Below are positions 23,601-37,900 of a DNA stretch of 64,000 bases, piece by piece. A model generated the notes under the pieces. It made no database searches, was not told the origin of the DNA, and worked only from the letters and a program-made list of their open reading frames with translations. The stretch is taken from assembly GCA_038496675.1 (NCBI GenBank), contig CM076659.1, positions 8,938,488-9,002,487 of the forward strand, written 5' to 3'. A program made the position numbers and the translations under genes. Numbering within the stretch: position 1 is the first letter of the stretch; the number at the start of each line of letters is the position of its first letter. The DNA is from Rachycentron canadum. Taxonomy: Eukaryota; Chordata; Actinopteri; Carangiformes; Rachycentridae.

Positions 23601-26600
23601 AGGTAGGGAATCACCTCTGCTTTTGAGCTTTGTGTGGGAAAAGGGCAAAAACAATGGAACAATTATCCGAGTTATTCTGGTCGTGAGTCAGGAGCACACT
23701 GAGCAAAATGAACAAAATTAGTAAAATAATATGAGACTGCCCCCTCTTTTAAATTCACAGATAAAAACCTACCCCTCTTAAAGAAATGCAACCAGTTCAG
23801 CATCAAACTTCATTCTTTTACTCATAAATAGTGGAAAGCAACCGTCTTGTTTTTGCTTCTACTGCCACTTTTCCTCTGCTGAAGTTAGAGTGCTAACAAG
23901 TTAGCTCTGGGCAATTGTATCGTATTAAAACTATTAAAACTGTCTTAAAAGCAAAGATGACTAAAGCGCTTGGCAAGCCTGGTAAGTAAAAAGCTGTTAA
24001 TGCTAGTGTTGTATTTTTGCAATAGCACAAGTACATCTAGGTACTTTTGTGAATGTGCAAATTATAAATAGAGCTCATGTACTTGTTTGTATTTGATTGC
24101 ACAAGACACAAGATAATTATAGCGATCTTGGTTTGCTTAAGTTGTTCCCTCGCTTCCACAACATTGATAATGAAATTGTGCAATTTATCAAAACAAATGA
24201 TTTAATATGTGTTCATATAACAATGAATCAATTATGACCAATTAGCAAGTTTACAGACAGACTTTCCCAACAACACAGTTTACAACAGTTTATTTTACTT
24301 GATCATACTGTAGCAATTTATTTTAATGACATTGGATTTTCTGCAGTTCCCTTGGGTCAAGCTCAATGCATGACAGTTAAAACAATCTATCTTGTTCTCC
24401 TGGCATATACCTAATTTGGCCAAACAACATTTACCAATTATTTATTAACAATTATGTAATCTTGATGAGCTCACTGCTGAATGTAATATTTCCAGATATG
24501 ACAACAGTTCAGTTTCTGGATATTGATCGGTGCTTCTTGTAGGAAAACACCATGAGCACACAGATTTTCTGCTCGGGGGTTTCCTTCATGTGAATATCCT
24601 GTTGGTTACAGACCAGAGACCAGTCGATAGCTACAGAGTATTACTCAGCATTGGAAAGTCTAGTCTCACCAGCAGGTTGGCCACTCCCAGGTCTCGAAAC
24701 ACCACACACTAACTCAGTATTTGCCTGCATGATCCACCAGAGTGTGCTGAGGCTCAGGGTCAACCAGGACATTATCAAGGGAAACCACAGCAGCTCAATC
24801 TTAGCACAAGACCACATCTCATGATATGGACAGCATTACCTGTGACTTGATCTTGATCTTGTTTGATGATTTGTGTTCACCATGAGCAATGGAAGTTTAG
24901 ATATAAGCAGTGGTGAAAGATCATGTATGTTAAAAATATGTTAAGTAAGCAATAGTGCAATAGTTATTGGATAAATATAGTGGAGTACTGGTATAAAGTG
25001 TCAGGACATACAAAGTACAAGGTAAGTATATTAAAATCATATTTAAATAAACTTTCCACTCCTGGATTTAAATTTAATGAAATTGTCACATTTTACTTAC
25101 CAACACAATGACTTATAAAATCAGTCAGTTAATTGTAAATAACTTGAAACAGGAAGAATGTCAATTCAATTAAATTGTCTGCACTGCACTGGCGTCAGCA
25201 ACCCAGCCTTCTTTCTATTTTAAACTGAATAAAATAGTACTGCACTGTACTGTATTTAGTACACTATCAGGCTTTTTGGAGCCTTCAAGAGTGCCTGCAA
25301 ACACTGAGGCTCTTGTTCGTTGATGCAAAGCAGGCTGCCACTGAGGACAAACATGATAAAACTTGTTAGAGTGGATCAAACTGAGATCTTCCTGCTTTGC
25401 AGCAGATAACAGATTCACTTCTGCATTTCTAATAACTAACAGCTGTTTGTGCAGGGAACACACTGCAGTAGCTTTTTGCACCTTGTTCATTACTGATCAA
25501 TCTCCTGTCCATTTGGGTGATGAAGTGGAAGGAAGCAGTGCAATGCATAGCTGATAGGTCCTGCTGAAGAGCAGAAACATTATAGTGTATGTTTTTCAGT
25601 ATAGTAAAACGTGTGCTTGTCCCACATCCAGAAAACTCCATGTTCTCTGGTTATGCCCCTAGCAACCAACACACGATCCAGACCCTCAACACTTGGAAGG
25701 AGGCTGAAGCTGAACTGATTACAATTATTTTCCTTTTGGAGGGTCAGAGATGGGCTGTCTGCTTCACTATTTCATGCTATCCTTATCTGCTTCTCTTTCC
25801 ATGGTAATTGGGGATGGCTGTAGGCCAGTAAAAGTCCACAGTGAGTGGGGGGAGGTGGGTGGTGGTGGTGGTGGGGGGGGTGGAGAGGAAGAAGGACAGA
25901 AAGTCAGAGAGAGCTGCTGGGAAGGGCAGGCTTTCATTCAGCAGAGAAACATGTGCACTTCTCCCCATATTCAGTTTCTGTAAACCTGGAGCTGTGAACA
26001 GTATTGATCACCGGCTCTCAATGAGAGGATTAACAGGAATTCACTCAAGGGCTTGGACGCTTACCGGTAACTTTTTGCTTATTTTGGGTGATTTTTGTGA
26101 GGCAATGTGCTGTATTTCTGAAATATAGAGATGCTGTTTTGCCTTTTGCAGGTTTTGTTCATCCTTAAAATTACAACTATCATTTGCCTTTAACTATCAG
26201 ACAGCTAACTGTAACATCCCGGGAGGCTGTTTTTGATCATCAAACTCAACCTGTGAAGCTGATTTTTACTGGATTTCCTTTATTTGCATATGATGTTCAG
26301 ATATGTAGAAGTTTAGCACTGTGTCCACATTAACTTCAGTGTCGTACACTGTGTGCTGCAGCAGTTGCATATTGAAGACATTAAGCTCAGTTATCAGTCC
26401 CTTGTTTGTGCTACTGTCATGCAAAGAATGAATGGAATCATCTCAAGAATTTTCCTGGCCATTTCACTTGTCGTAAATGGATATTTCTTGAATATTTCCT
26501 GCAAGTTGGATAGTGCACCACAGTTTTGCATTGCTGCATTGTGCTCATGCAGTTCTTAAAGATGTAAAAAGTGCATGCGTATGGACAACAATAATCTTTG

Positions 26601-29600
26601 ACTATAAAAGAAAATATCAGGTATCCTAAAATGTTGACATGTTGGCTACAAAGTGATAATACCTCTATGAGCTTTACAAGACATTATTTAACTGAGTGGA
26701 TTAGCTGAACAGATTGCTATGGTGGGGCTTGGCTTTCCCTTGTTGCTTGAAGAATTTGGCAGCAATAAATCCCCCCAATCTTGGCAACCAATGTTCATGC
26801 TGAACAGCAGTTGTTGTTTCTGGAATGGAACAACTTCCTTTTGCCAAATTTACAACACATAACTATAACTTTAGCAGTTCGTGTAGAGTTAAAACCTACT
26901 GTTGCATCACATAAGCTACAGCCACAAAACAAAAAGAAAAGTCTATTCATTTTCATGTTTTTTTCTCTCTGGGATCAATAATTCAGATGGTTTAGCTTGT
27001 TAAGCAGATACTCTGTGGTTTTACAGTGGTTAAAATCTGTGTGATGGCTCGGTGTCGCCCTCCCTGAACATTTGAAATCTTATCTGGTGAAATGTGAGGA
27101 ATCATTTGTTCAGCAACTCCCTCTTCCAGCTGGAACTGAACTATTATTAAACTAAGTCTCTCACATTGATTATTAATTCTGCAGAGAATTGTGACAAACA
27201 ATAGGCTCAACTTACAATTACTGCTCAATATTTCCACAATAATTTAAATAAATATTCAAAATACCAACTGAGTGTCCAAGTGTCTGTGCTGCTGCTGTAA
27301 AATTGGAGATCCCTGGGGTCTTACACAAACCTACAACACAAGTGCACCTGTTAATTCTGCTATATTATGCATGCATTCCAGCTCTCAGCATTAAAGCACG
27401 GCACGTGTAATGTTGCAAGTTTATTCCTGGATGAAGGCTGCTTCCCTTCATCACGACTACATGTGTTTGGTCACTGTCCACAGCCGGAATTTCACTGTCT
27501 GATGGTGTAAATGAATTCCATGTGGCTCGAGCAGAGGTGTAGAAATACTCAGTTTGGGGAAAGTCAGTTGAGGGGAAAGTCATTCTGGCCGGTTGCTGCC
27601 AATGAGGGGGTTTTCCAGCAGCCTCCTCCAGCTCTCTAGTGGGGAAAAATTCTGAAGAATACGGCTTCCAGCTTAACGCCTCCTTCGACTGTGTTACTTC
27701 AATGCTGAGTTTACACGGTGGAAAAATGCAGTCATGTTAAAGAGCCCTCTTTGGCTGCATAGAAATAAAAGCATTTGGGAGGCCAAAGGTTACATCCTGG
27801 CCACTGTTTTGTCGACCTTCACATGCCACAGTCAAAAACAGCTACGAATAAGGTGTATGGTCAGTTCCTTCCTATCAAATTCCTTCCACAAGTCTTGTTT
27901 CTCATACTGTATGCAGCATATCTGGTCTTCATTTGCAACTTCTTCCTTTTAGGATGTCAGCAGTTTCTTTCTTACATGTGCTGGAAAATACTGTAAATGA
28001 TAATTGAATAGAACAGCAACAGAAACAACATGCGATCAAATGTCTGCTGATGTGCAACTCCCCAGCAAATGCAAATTAGTCTCTTTCCATTGTTTTCCCT
28101 GGTTGTTAATGTGATTTTTCATCTACATGAGCATGAACATAACCATCATTATGGTTATATTGCTACATCTTGTATGCAGCACATAGAATGGTGTTTGTGT
28201 TACTGAGATAAAAGATAGAGATAAACTTACAGAATGCAGCCGATGCATTCTGTAATGCATGTAACTTGCTATTGATTTATACTTGACATTAACTGATGTC
28301 AAAGGACAAACTGCATTTTGCCATGTGTTGCACATTGATTCATTCAAATCCAAATGGGATGTATTTGCCATTTCAATTTTAACATCTTCAACAGACTAAA
28401 AAAAGAACAGACTTGGTAAATGTCCCTGTGAACAAGACTATAAGTCTACAGTTAAATGCTGTATGACAATGTTACCATGCTCGGTCGAAGCATTCTAGCA
28501 TGCTAGCGTTTGCATTTAAATCACGTGATCCATGAATTTTCACCTCATGATGGTGATAGTTTTAAAGTCAAGTTTCCACTGAATGCATTAAGATACAACA
28601 TGGGTATCTGTACCACCTTTCACAGCACTATTATGAATTAGGAGCTGAGATATTCACTGGTGCGGCTGGTGGGATGAACAAGGCCTATGGCGTGAGCAGT
28701 TTGTGTCTCATCTCAATGCGACAGTCCATGGTGGTTTCCTTTAACGAACACAATTTTCTGATAATCAAGGTGTTTCAGCAGCTAAACTTTGATAAAAATG
28801 AGTGATTCTTTTTTTGATGGAGGGTGCCAGATCACATGGCTTATTCTCAAGTGCCCCTGGTTTGAGAACTTGTCAGGACAGAGCATGTTATGAAATGTAG
28901 ATATTTTACATTGGGGGCTTCAGAATAACACCATCACATTACAATAGTTATTTTGCCATATCAGCGCCAGTGTTTTCCAGTTTTCCAAAGATTTCCAATG
29001 TGGATATCTTGGTTTTGTCTAGGTCAGGAATTTCAACCATACAGCACAGATGTTGTGCAGGTGTAGAGTGGGGATCCTCAGGGCGGAGCACTGCCAAATC
29101 GTTACAGATTGAGTCAATCATTCAACAAAATGGTTGGAGGGCAAAACATGAGCACAAGTAAGGCTGTCTCAGCAGAGCTGTGTTTGTGGATGAATTGGAT
29201 AAAAATGGCAGCAAACCAAGAGATTAATCAAATGTACAAACTGTTTAGCAGCTAACATCCCAAAATGTCAGTTTCCAATATGTTAAGACATGCCAGTGCT
29301 TTGAAAGATTTTGTCAGGGTGTAAAATAATCTTACTCCAGGAATGACACACCTGCTGACATAACAACTGTAAGTGCTTCAGCAGTATGTGACAGTAAGTG
29401 GTTAAAATTACTTCATGGGCTGATGGGAAGGAAGGTATTACAATTGGTTTTATCCATGAGGGAGGAAAAGTGTAGGAGTGAAGCTTTTCTAGGCAGGCGT
29501 ATTGCTTTTAGGCCAAGGGTGGGCAGGGAACGACAAATGGCAGCAGATTTGAGGAAACAGCTGATAATCCCACAGGAAACAGTGAGCACTGTTTTAAGGG

Positions 29601-30775
29601 TAGTTGTGGTCAAAGGATCGGTGACTTGTTTATTTAGTAAAGCTGACAGTGCCATGTGAGGATGTGGTAGATGAGGCTTGAAAGGAAAATGCTTAGGTGT
29701 ACTTAGGCGGTGAAGGCTGCGTAACCAGATTGGAAAGATAGAGTGCGCCACATGCCGGATGGATGCAGAGTTTTGAGTATAATTTAGTGGTTAGAAAATG
29801 AATTAGGGATTTGTGTATGGCAGTGTCTGTGGTAGTAGTGGGAGGCAGGAGGTGAGTGTAGGGAAAAGCAAACATGGGCTAATGGGATTTGCACTTGAGA
29901 GTCTCACTGACATATTCAGGATGAGTGGCTAATGAGTAGTACTGTCTCTTTAACTGTCTTCTAATTGCATGATGTCCCGTATGGTTTCCTTTTGTGGTTT
30001 AGCACGATGTGAAAGGTTGTATAAATCACATATCTATGTGAGTACTTGAATTATGTTACAATATTGTTTCATTATGCATTGAATATCCCCACAAGTGAAT
30101 AAAAACTCACTGTTTTAGTTCCAGGAAGACAAAATTACTGATTATCTGCTGAACATAGTGCAATGCAAAAATCCAATATTTTTCTCAGGCACTGAGCTAA
30201 AAAGAGTGACCATGTGCCAGGTGGACAGTAATGTGACTCCAAATGACTACTTGTAATCATTATTCATATTAAACTCTAGCACTTTACATTGCACTCCAAA
30301 TGAGTACATTAGCATTTATTTTGACTTGTTGTCAGCTGTTTGCTAACATGTTCACAGTATCAACATTACAAGGTGATGATGTGTCAGTGTTGCTGTACTG
30401 CAAGTGGCCAAAAAAAAAAATCTAATAATACACTTTTAAGGAAAGAAATACACAATTGTTCCTACACTTGTTGATTAGACCAAAACTTCTAAACCTGATA
30501 CCTAAACCTAAGATAACTAGTCACATTTAAATCCATGTAGGAAGTGTTTGAAAATGAGTGATAACAAGTGGTTAAAGTGTGAATGCATGCATGGATTCCT
30601 GCTGTCATGCTTGAGTCATACATTTTCTTACAAAGCTTTATCAGGTCACCTTCATCTAACACTCGGGTTGACCTTTGGTGCATCATCTAGAGAGACAACA
30701 TGACAAATGTTGCTAGTTTGCATGCGTATACAGTGCTTGAATCATTTATTTTTTGATTTCATTCATATTTTGCAG
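20601..30775. other. intergenic region between the two collagen genes
   Basis: About 10 kb of AT-rich DNA without a recognisable gene. Open frames here (for example 21369-21572, 27734-27952 and 29413-29751) show no known domain. The region has short GCTAGC/GCTAAC-rich fragments of fish interspersed repeats near 28460-28515 and 30290-30400. It has a GGT/G-rich run at 25848-25880 and a triple AGTAACT repeat near 23006-23026. It presumably contains col21a1 regulatory DNA. Confidence 0.45.
25890..26066 (+). other. candidate distal 5' UTR exon or promoter of col21a1
   Basis: A purine-rich block after a G-rich run is followed by sequence ending in ACCG|GTAACT at 26066/26067, a fair splice donor. 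It is more GC-rich than its surroundings and lies 5 kb before the col21a1 start. No coding content was recognised. This is inference from composition and one donor only. Confidence 0.2.
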
Positions 30776-30815
30776 AGCCTGACAACACAGCCAACATCTT
30801 TGCCATATAACTCAA
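30776..30815 (+). other. candidate 5' UTR exon of col21a1
   Basis: A 40-nt segment bounded by an acceptor with a T-rich tract (TTTTGCAG) and a donor (CAAG|GTATCG). It sits just upstream of the start-codon exon. It is non-coding if real. Confidence 0.3.
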
Positions 30816-31096
30816 GGTATCGCACACCATTTTTTTAATTACTTATTACTAATTGCAGTTAATGAGGTAGTTTTGTGTGGGCTATGGTGAGGTTAGTTGC
30901 CAAAAAAATTGGCAATCACACGTCTCAGTAATGGAAAAACACTAGTCTGGGACATTAACTCATGTCAAGACATAAAAATAACTCTGGAACCACATGTCAC
31001 AAATGCTTGCATTGTTCTTTTCTTTTTCCCTGCAATACAAAGCATGTTTTTCCCTTTCCCCTTAGGTGCACAATTGGAACTTGGTACTGCTGCATA

Positions 31097-31937
31097 ATGG
31101 GTTACAAAGCGACATCCATGCATTGTGTCTTAAGATGCCTGTGCTTCATGCTTCTCCATTTGTTTAGTGCAGCTCAAGATGAAGACATAAGAAGTAAGAA
31201 CGCTTCTGTCTTCATTTTCTCACACTTTGTTATGCTTGTTGTCCATACATTAAAAACTGTCATATACATACATCTGGCAAAGGTGATTTCTTGTTCTGTA
31301 AATGCATTTGAACTAGATCAGATTCATTGTCACCATCATTACACACTGCTAATGATCTATTTCCTGTCTGCTTCAGGTTGTAGGACCGCACCGTGTGATT
31401 TGGTCTTTATTCTAGATGGTTCCTGGAGTGTCGAAGATGTCAATTTTGAATTAGTAAAGCGTTGGCTTGTCAATATAACAACAAGCTTCAACATTGGACA
31501 GAAGTTTACCCAGGTTGGAGTCGTTCAGTACAGCGATGACCCTGTTTTAGAAATACCTCTTGGGAAGTACTCCTCCAACAAAGACCTCATCAAAGCGATG
31601 GAGTCCATCGAGTACATGGGGGGAAACACAAGGACAGGCACAGCCATTAAGTTTGCTACAGACAAACTGTTTGGCCTTTCTGAGCGTGGCGCACAAGGCA
31701 TTTCCAGAATTGCTGTTGTCCTCACAGATGGGAAGTCTCAAGATGAGGTTTTGAAAGCAGCAGAGGCAGCAAGGAAAAAAGGAGTAATTCTGTTTGCAAT
31801 TGGTGTTGGGTCAGAGACAGAAGAGGCCGAGTTGAGGGACATTGCAAACAAGCCATTCTCTACTTATGTCTTCTCTGTTGAGGACTACAAAGCTATTTCC
31901 AGGATCATACAGGTCATACGACAGAAACTGTGCGAAG
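31097..31937 (+). CDS. col21a1: col21a1 exons 1-2: signal peptide and VWA domain
   Basis: Exons are 31097-31193 and 31377-31937. The open frame runs through the intron between them, so an ORF scan shows a false 327-residue protein. The MIDAS motif DGSWS (46-50) is present. So are the Thr loop (GGNTRTGTA) and the Asp loop (VLTDGKS), so metal binding should be intact. There is an extra cysteine at residue 39 (RTAPCDLV), where human has Thr as I recall it. The domain otherwise has the usual flanking pair C34 and C218. Confidence 0.95.
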
Positions 31938-34900
31938 GTAAGTAACTGCTGGTCGGTGTCTGCAGCTGAAAGTGTGTTTCAGCTCAGATATCAAATATTA
32001 CTGACATGACAGTATCATCTCTTCAGCTCAGACAACTCCATTTGTCAATCTGCCTCTTGTCCTTCTCTTCCCAATGTGTGTTACTCCTTTTGTCAATATG
32101 TTTTTCTATTTCATTGTGTTTTGTTTTGCAGAGACTGTTTGCCCGGCAAGAATTTCTGTAGATTCCCGAGATGAGAAGGGTTTTGATATTCTGTTACATT
32201 TAAATTTGGCCAAAAAAGCACGGAAGACACAAGGGGCGTATTACGGCTCTAAGGCCTATGAAGTGACTTCTCGTGTTGACTTGAGTGAAACTACACGGTA
32301 ATCATCTTGCTTCTATTCTTTCCTCATCTTCATCAGTGTATGCAAAGTTGATTTACGTTTTTAATTTGGTCATCCAGGACCCTGTTCCCCGATGGCCTGC
32401 CTCCATCGTACGTTTTCGTGGCCACACTGAGGTATAAAGGATCTGTAGCGATTGAGGAGTGGGACCTGTGGAGAGTACAGACGCGTGATGGGAAACCACA
32501 GATGGCGGTCACACTGAATGGACGGGACCGCACCGTCATGTTCACCACAACCAGCGAATCACTGAGTGGAATACAAACGGTTACATTTTCCCAACAGACA
32601 GCCAGGGTAACACAACTCACATTTGCATTTTCACTTTTAAATACTTTTAAAAGAGAAGTAAATTTCACACATGAAGATAGTTTCGGCATCACAGGAAAAT
32701 ATACTGTATGTATAATGTGGCCCTGTAGGAGCTTTGTCAACAATAAGACAACCACAACTCTGCTTGGGCTAGCAGAAAACAAATTTTAATAGAAAGTCAG
32801 TGTCACAAATGGGGATTGTGGAGTTTGAAAGATGTGGCTGTTTACCAGACATAGAATCAAATCAAAAGATGCACTGTGATAAATGAAGGATCCAACATTT
32901 TTGGAGCTTAACTTGATATCTTGGCTTCTATTATTTTGATTATTTCAACGTGTCTGTCGTAAGTTTAATTGCTGGAATATATCTTTACCAGTCTGATTGA
33001 TACATTTATGCTGTAAATTCCCTGTTTGGGCCTCAATTGGGCTAAAATAGTTGCCTGCTCTGTTCGTTATTTCATACAACTCTGGCAGAAACACTTTAAA
33101 ATCAATGCATCTCCAAGGTTTAAGCATTTTCATTAAGCGGCACACAATGCTTGTTACCAGCAACTCCTAATCCTACACACCCTCTTCCTTTCAATGTTTT
33201 CTGTTGTAGTGTTTATTTTGTTTTTATCGGAAACATTTTCAGGGTTTACCATTCTATTAATGACTACTACTTCCTATTCTTTCTCAATGACAAAAGAAGC
33301 TGTTTGACGAAAAATGGCACCAGCTGCGGCTGCTGGTCACGGAAGAGGATGTTACTCTTTATGTCGATGACCTGGAAATAGAAACTCTTTCCCTGGACCC
33401 CCCTGTTGGCATTTTCATCAATGGAAAAACCCAAATCGGAAAATATGTGAAAAAGGATACAACTGTGCCAGTAAGTTTATCAGCATCAATATAAACTGCA
33501 TGTTGCTTGGTCCCCAGAGAAGTAATCCAGCAGTACGTCAAAGTAACTATAGAAAGATGTTTAATGAGTAGCTGATATATGATTTAAACAGCATCACACA
33601 GCACTGCACATTTTATTGCTACCTCCTTAGGGACATGCTAAACTCCTTGGATAATAAATCCTTGGCAAAAAAGAGCCAGTTTTCTCCACTAGGGCTTATT
33701 AATCTTTGTTTTATTTGTCTCATTTGGCATAATTTGCGCCAAAAATGCTGCATTTGTCATAAATCATAATTGTGCTGTGTTGTAATTTGCTCTGCAGACA
33801 GCTGTATAGTGTGAACTTTGAACATGGAAATAAATACATGCCTTCAGACCTGAAATAACATTGTTATGCAATGATACAGTTATAGCAAAATTCTGCACAA
33901 CAAATCCTTTTATTCTAATTGACAATGTGACATATTATGCAACAATAGCACAAATTTACCATCTAAGATGCATCAGACACATATGTAAGTAATTAGGGAG
34001 CATTGGCATTTGCAGCATTAATGATGGTGAATGAAATGAAATACATGTAAAATAAATGAAAATCAAAGAATGAAACCCTTCGTCCATGTAGTGGTGGAGA
34101 GAGACTGTGCAGAAAATCCTTTGTTTAAAAAAGAACAAAATAAAGAACATAATTTGTTCACATCATTATAGCCATGGATATTAACGCGAACTCAGCTTAA
34201 AAGTGAACATTACTGTAGGTAGTGACCCACAGAGTGAATGTACTTATGTAAGACAAACACACTTGTAACTGGAAACAGATTTTTGTAACTAGACCTTAAA
34301 AGTACACCGTGATTAGACCACAATGCAATTTTAAACAACACCACCGAAGTGTGAACCATCAGACCAGACCCAGACACACTTATCATGTTTAAAACTAAAC
34401 TAAGCACAAGACACTTGTAACAAAATGTAATGTACTATATTGTTTTGGATCGAACTCGGCCCCCAATCATGCAGTTGCACTGATGTTTTCATGAGGCTGG
34501 AAATGATATAACTCACATATGATAATCATCTTTCTCCTCATGTGCTTACTGAAGTGAAACGCTTGATGTACTGGAAGCATTTTACCACCTACATCAACGA
34601 AAAACCAAGTACTGAAAGATTGTGCAGAGCACTTCCAACCACTGAGGGAGGTCTGGCAACGTGTTGCTGCTCAGTGCCCAGTGAGGGCACTTATCTTTCC
34701 TTTAACAGTCATACAATAGCAATTTCAATTCATTAGGTTTAAAAAAAAAAATGATAAAACTGAACTAAATGTTGCAAAATGACCCCCATATTACAGTTTG
34801 TTTTGTTTTGTTAGCTTGTTCTGAGTCTCCACTGGAGGTTGTATATTTCACAAGATGTTTGTCTTCTTTTTTTTTTTCTTTCTGTAGTTTGAAATTCAGA

Positions 34901-37900
34901 AACTCCGTATCTACTGTGACCCTGAGCAGAATAATCGAGAGACTGCGTGTGAAATACCAGGAGTTGTAAGTACAAAAGTCCGACTCCTTCTCACCTACTT
35001 CACACCTTATTCAGCTACATCTGTTTCTGCTCTGAAACACAGCCAATCCTTTCATCATCAGTTACCTTCACACCTCATAGTGCAGAGCATGAAACCACTT
35101 TCTAGCTCTTTATTCCACCAATACACTATTGTCTAGTGAAGTTGTAAACTCAGCATATTCATCTTAAGTCGCATCTGCTTATGCACAAAACAATTTGCTG
35201 GAGGAGAACCACATGGCTCAGCTTCAAACATACTTCACTCTGTATCTTTTTTTTTTTTTTTTCTCTGTCTGCTGGCAATAAATGTGTTTGTGAAGCAGTG
35301 GCCCATTGTTATGTTGGCCTGGAAATTGCTCTTACCACAAAACCAGTGCCAAATTACTGTTTTTAATGTGAAGCTATTGGATAAAAATATCAAAAGAGAC
35401 AAGATGAGAAGCCTAAAATGACAAAAGCTTGCCAAGCACCGCTGCTTCTCTCCTCTCTCTGTTTGCTTTTCAGTGGTTTATTTGCAATGGAATCTCCAAG
35501 TTCAGTTATCAATTTCCGTTTGAATGGAGGCTCAGACTCTCTCTGGCAGAATCTCACATCATTTGATTTCAAAACAGAAAGACATCCATTGCTCATATTC
35601 AAGTTCATTTTTAATACAGTGAAGCAGGTTATGTGTGATGTAAATGTTTCTCTTGTTGCAGCTTTTAAAAGCAGTGTTCTTTAATTTTAGGACCAAAAAT
35701 GAAGTTTGAAAAGAAAATTTGAATGGCTTTTTTTTTTTTTAACATCATTAATTAAGAAAATAACTGCCACATTTATTAAAAACAATGGTAATTGTACACA
35801 ATGCTGAATTGTGCTTGTTCATTACAGTGCTCCAACAGTCCAGATTACACTGAACCCACTCAAGAACCTTGTGTTTGTCCTCCTGGACCCCCTGGACTTC
35901 AGGGAATGAAGGTCAGCTAATTTCTGTTCCCTCCTTATTTGTCTTGTTTCACATTGTTGTCTTATATATCTGATAAGAACATATTTTCAAACACAATTGT
36001 CACACAATGTTAACCTTACACACTTGAACATCACACAATAGAGCCCTTTCCTGCTTTAGCACACTGGTTAAATATTTACTTTAAACAGTGGTGGTCTGTT
36101 GAGATTGAATAAGAGAAAAACGACTTAATCTTTAACGTTGCTGGTTTATGTGTAAACTGAGGAATGACAAAGAGTCGAACTGGCTTCTGTTTGGGAGACA
36201 GAGCACAGAGTCTTTCTTTCTTCCAGCTGAGCCTCGAGGAAATTGATGCTGAATTCCCCAGTGATGTCTAAATCCTGCTCCCTGTGTCAGATAATTATGT
36301 GATGAGCACACAGTTGTACTTTACCGACAGGTTAAACCCAACTGTCATTACAGCCTGTAAACACAGACTCCCTCCATGCCAGAAGCAGTGCTGTGTTTGA
36401 GGTTTTAACAGCTTTTATCTCTTAAATACACAGGTACCTCCTGAAAATGTACAGTTTTACGAATTATGCCTGCACCAAATAGCCTCTTTTCTCCACTTAG
36501 GCAAATTGAGGCTTTTCATTGCCAGTGAGTCACAGTTAGTCTTGTAAGATCCTGTTGTACTGTACTGTTTGCTGGAAACAAACCAGACCACTGCTTAAGA
36601 TAAACACTGGCTAGAATGGAAAATTACCAAACTAAGGAATAAACGCTACATCTCTGTCTTTATTGATCACAGGGCATCAACCAAATAATAGCAGCCCCGG
36701 CCATAAAAGCCTTTACACAGGGACCTAGGAGGCATATAACCTTAGCAACAAAACCCTTTGTTAATAAAACCTACATGGTTTCAGGCGTGTTTGTGTTTAT
36801 AAGGTCAATGCTTTACTTTACTACATTTACTAATAGATCCAAAATGCTAGGGCCATTGCTGGCTTGCAGATGTTGCTTATAACCCCACAGAGTCCCTGAG
36901 AGCATCTTACATTAGGTGGTTTATGGATAAAATAAATCAACACTCTACGCTTGAGAAAGCATGTTGTTACCAGACATGCATTGAATGGATGAATTAATGC
37001 AATGCTGCTATGACTGATGAAGCATAAGTTGTTTTAATTGCTCATGACTAAGTTGTGTTACTGTAATTTCAATAGGGGGAACAAGGAAACACAGGGAAAC
37101 CTGGTCAGCCTGGACCTCCTGGTGCTGATGGTAAGCCTGTGAGTACTACATAGTTCAATATACAAACATACAGTTCATAACTGCCAACAGCACTGTCTCA
37201 GCAGCCTCCACAGCAACCCATTTGAGTTAATGCAGCCATTAGGTCATGACAATTTCTGCTTGTTAATTCGATGTGGTCAGGGCTGCATCAGAATGCTCAA
37301 ACACAGCGGTAAATATGCCTATTTGCTTATTTTTCCAATGGGTAAATAACAAAAACATGTCTGATTATAGCAATCGTGGCAGCACAGTGGTGATTTTGTG
37401 TGATGAAAACCAACCAAAAGTGAACCACATGTTCTATAGCTTGATCAAAAACGCAAGCAAAAGAATCCGCCCCACAGCCCAGACTCACTCAGAGAGCGTG
37501 CACACAGCCGGATTCAGATGTGTAACCAAGTGCGTGTTTCCCCCCATCCTGTTTTGGTTCGTTTTAAGGGTATCCCTGGCATTAGGGGGAGTTCGGGGCT
37601 GCCAGGCCCTGCAGGAATGAAGGTAAAGAAAAATTCACTTATGTGATACCTGGACATTAAATTCAGCATCAAGATCAGAAAATTTAAAGCCTGTTTCTTT
37701 TGTTTCCTCTGCCAGGGGCCACGTGGGCCAGACGGATACAAAGGAGAACAAGGGAGGCCCGGTGTTTCGGTAGGAAAGTCAAAAAGCACGTTTGTGGAAC
37801 ATTGTCATGCTGTGACACTAATTTGTGACAACTGAAAAACAATTTTGTAACACATTACCTGTCCTTTCAGGGTGAGAGGGGTATGCCTGGATTACCAGGA

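Noticed and set aside
29413..29751. Open frames of 112 (minus) and 78 (plus) codons
   Set aside because: No known domain, no splice context, overlapping on both strands; probably chance or a very decayed repeat.
30962..31945. Single 327-residue open frame
   Set aside because: It runs through the intron 31194-31376. The protein content, splice sites and human match require two exons with the start at 31097.
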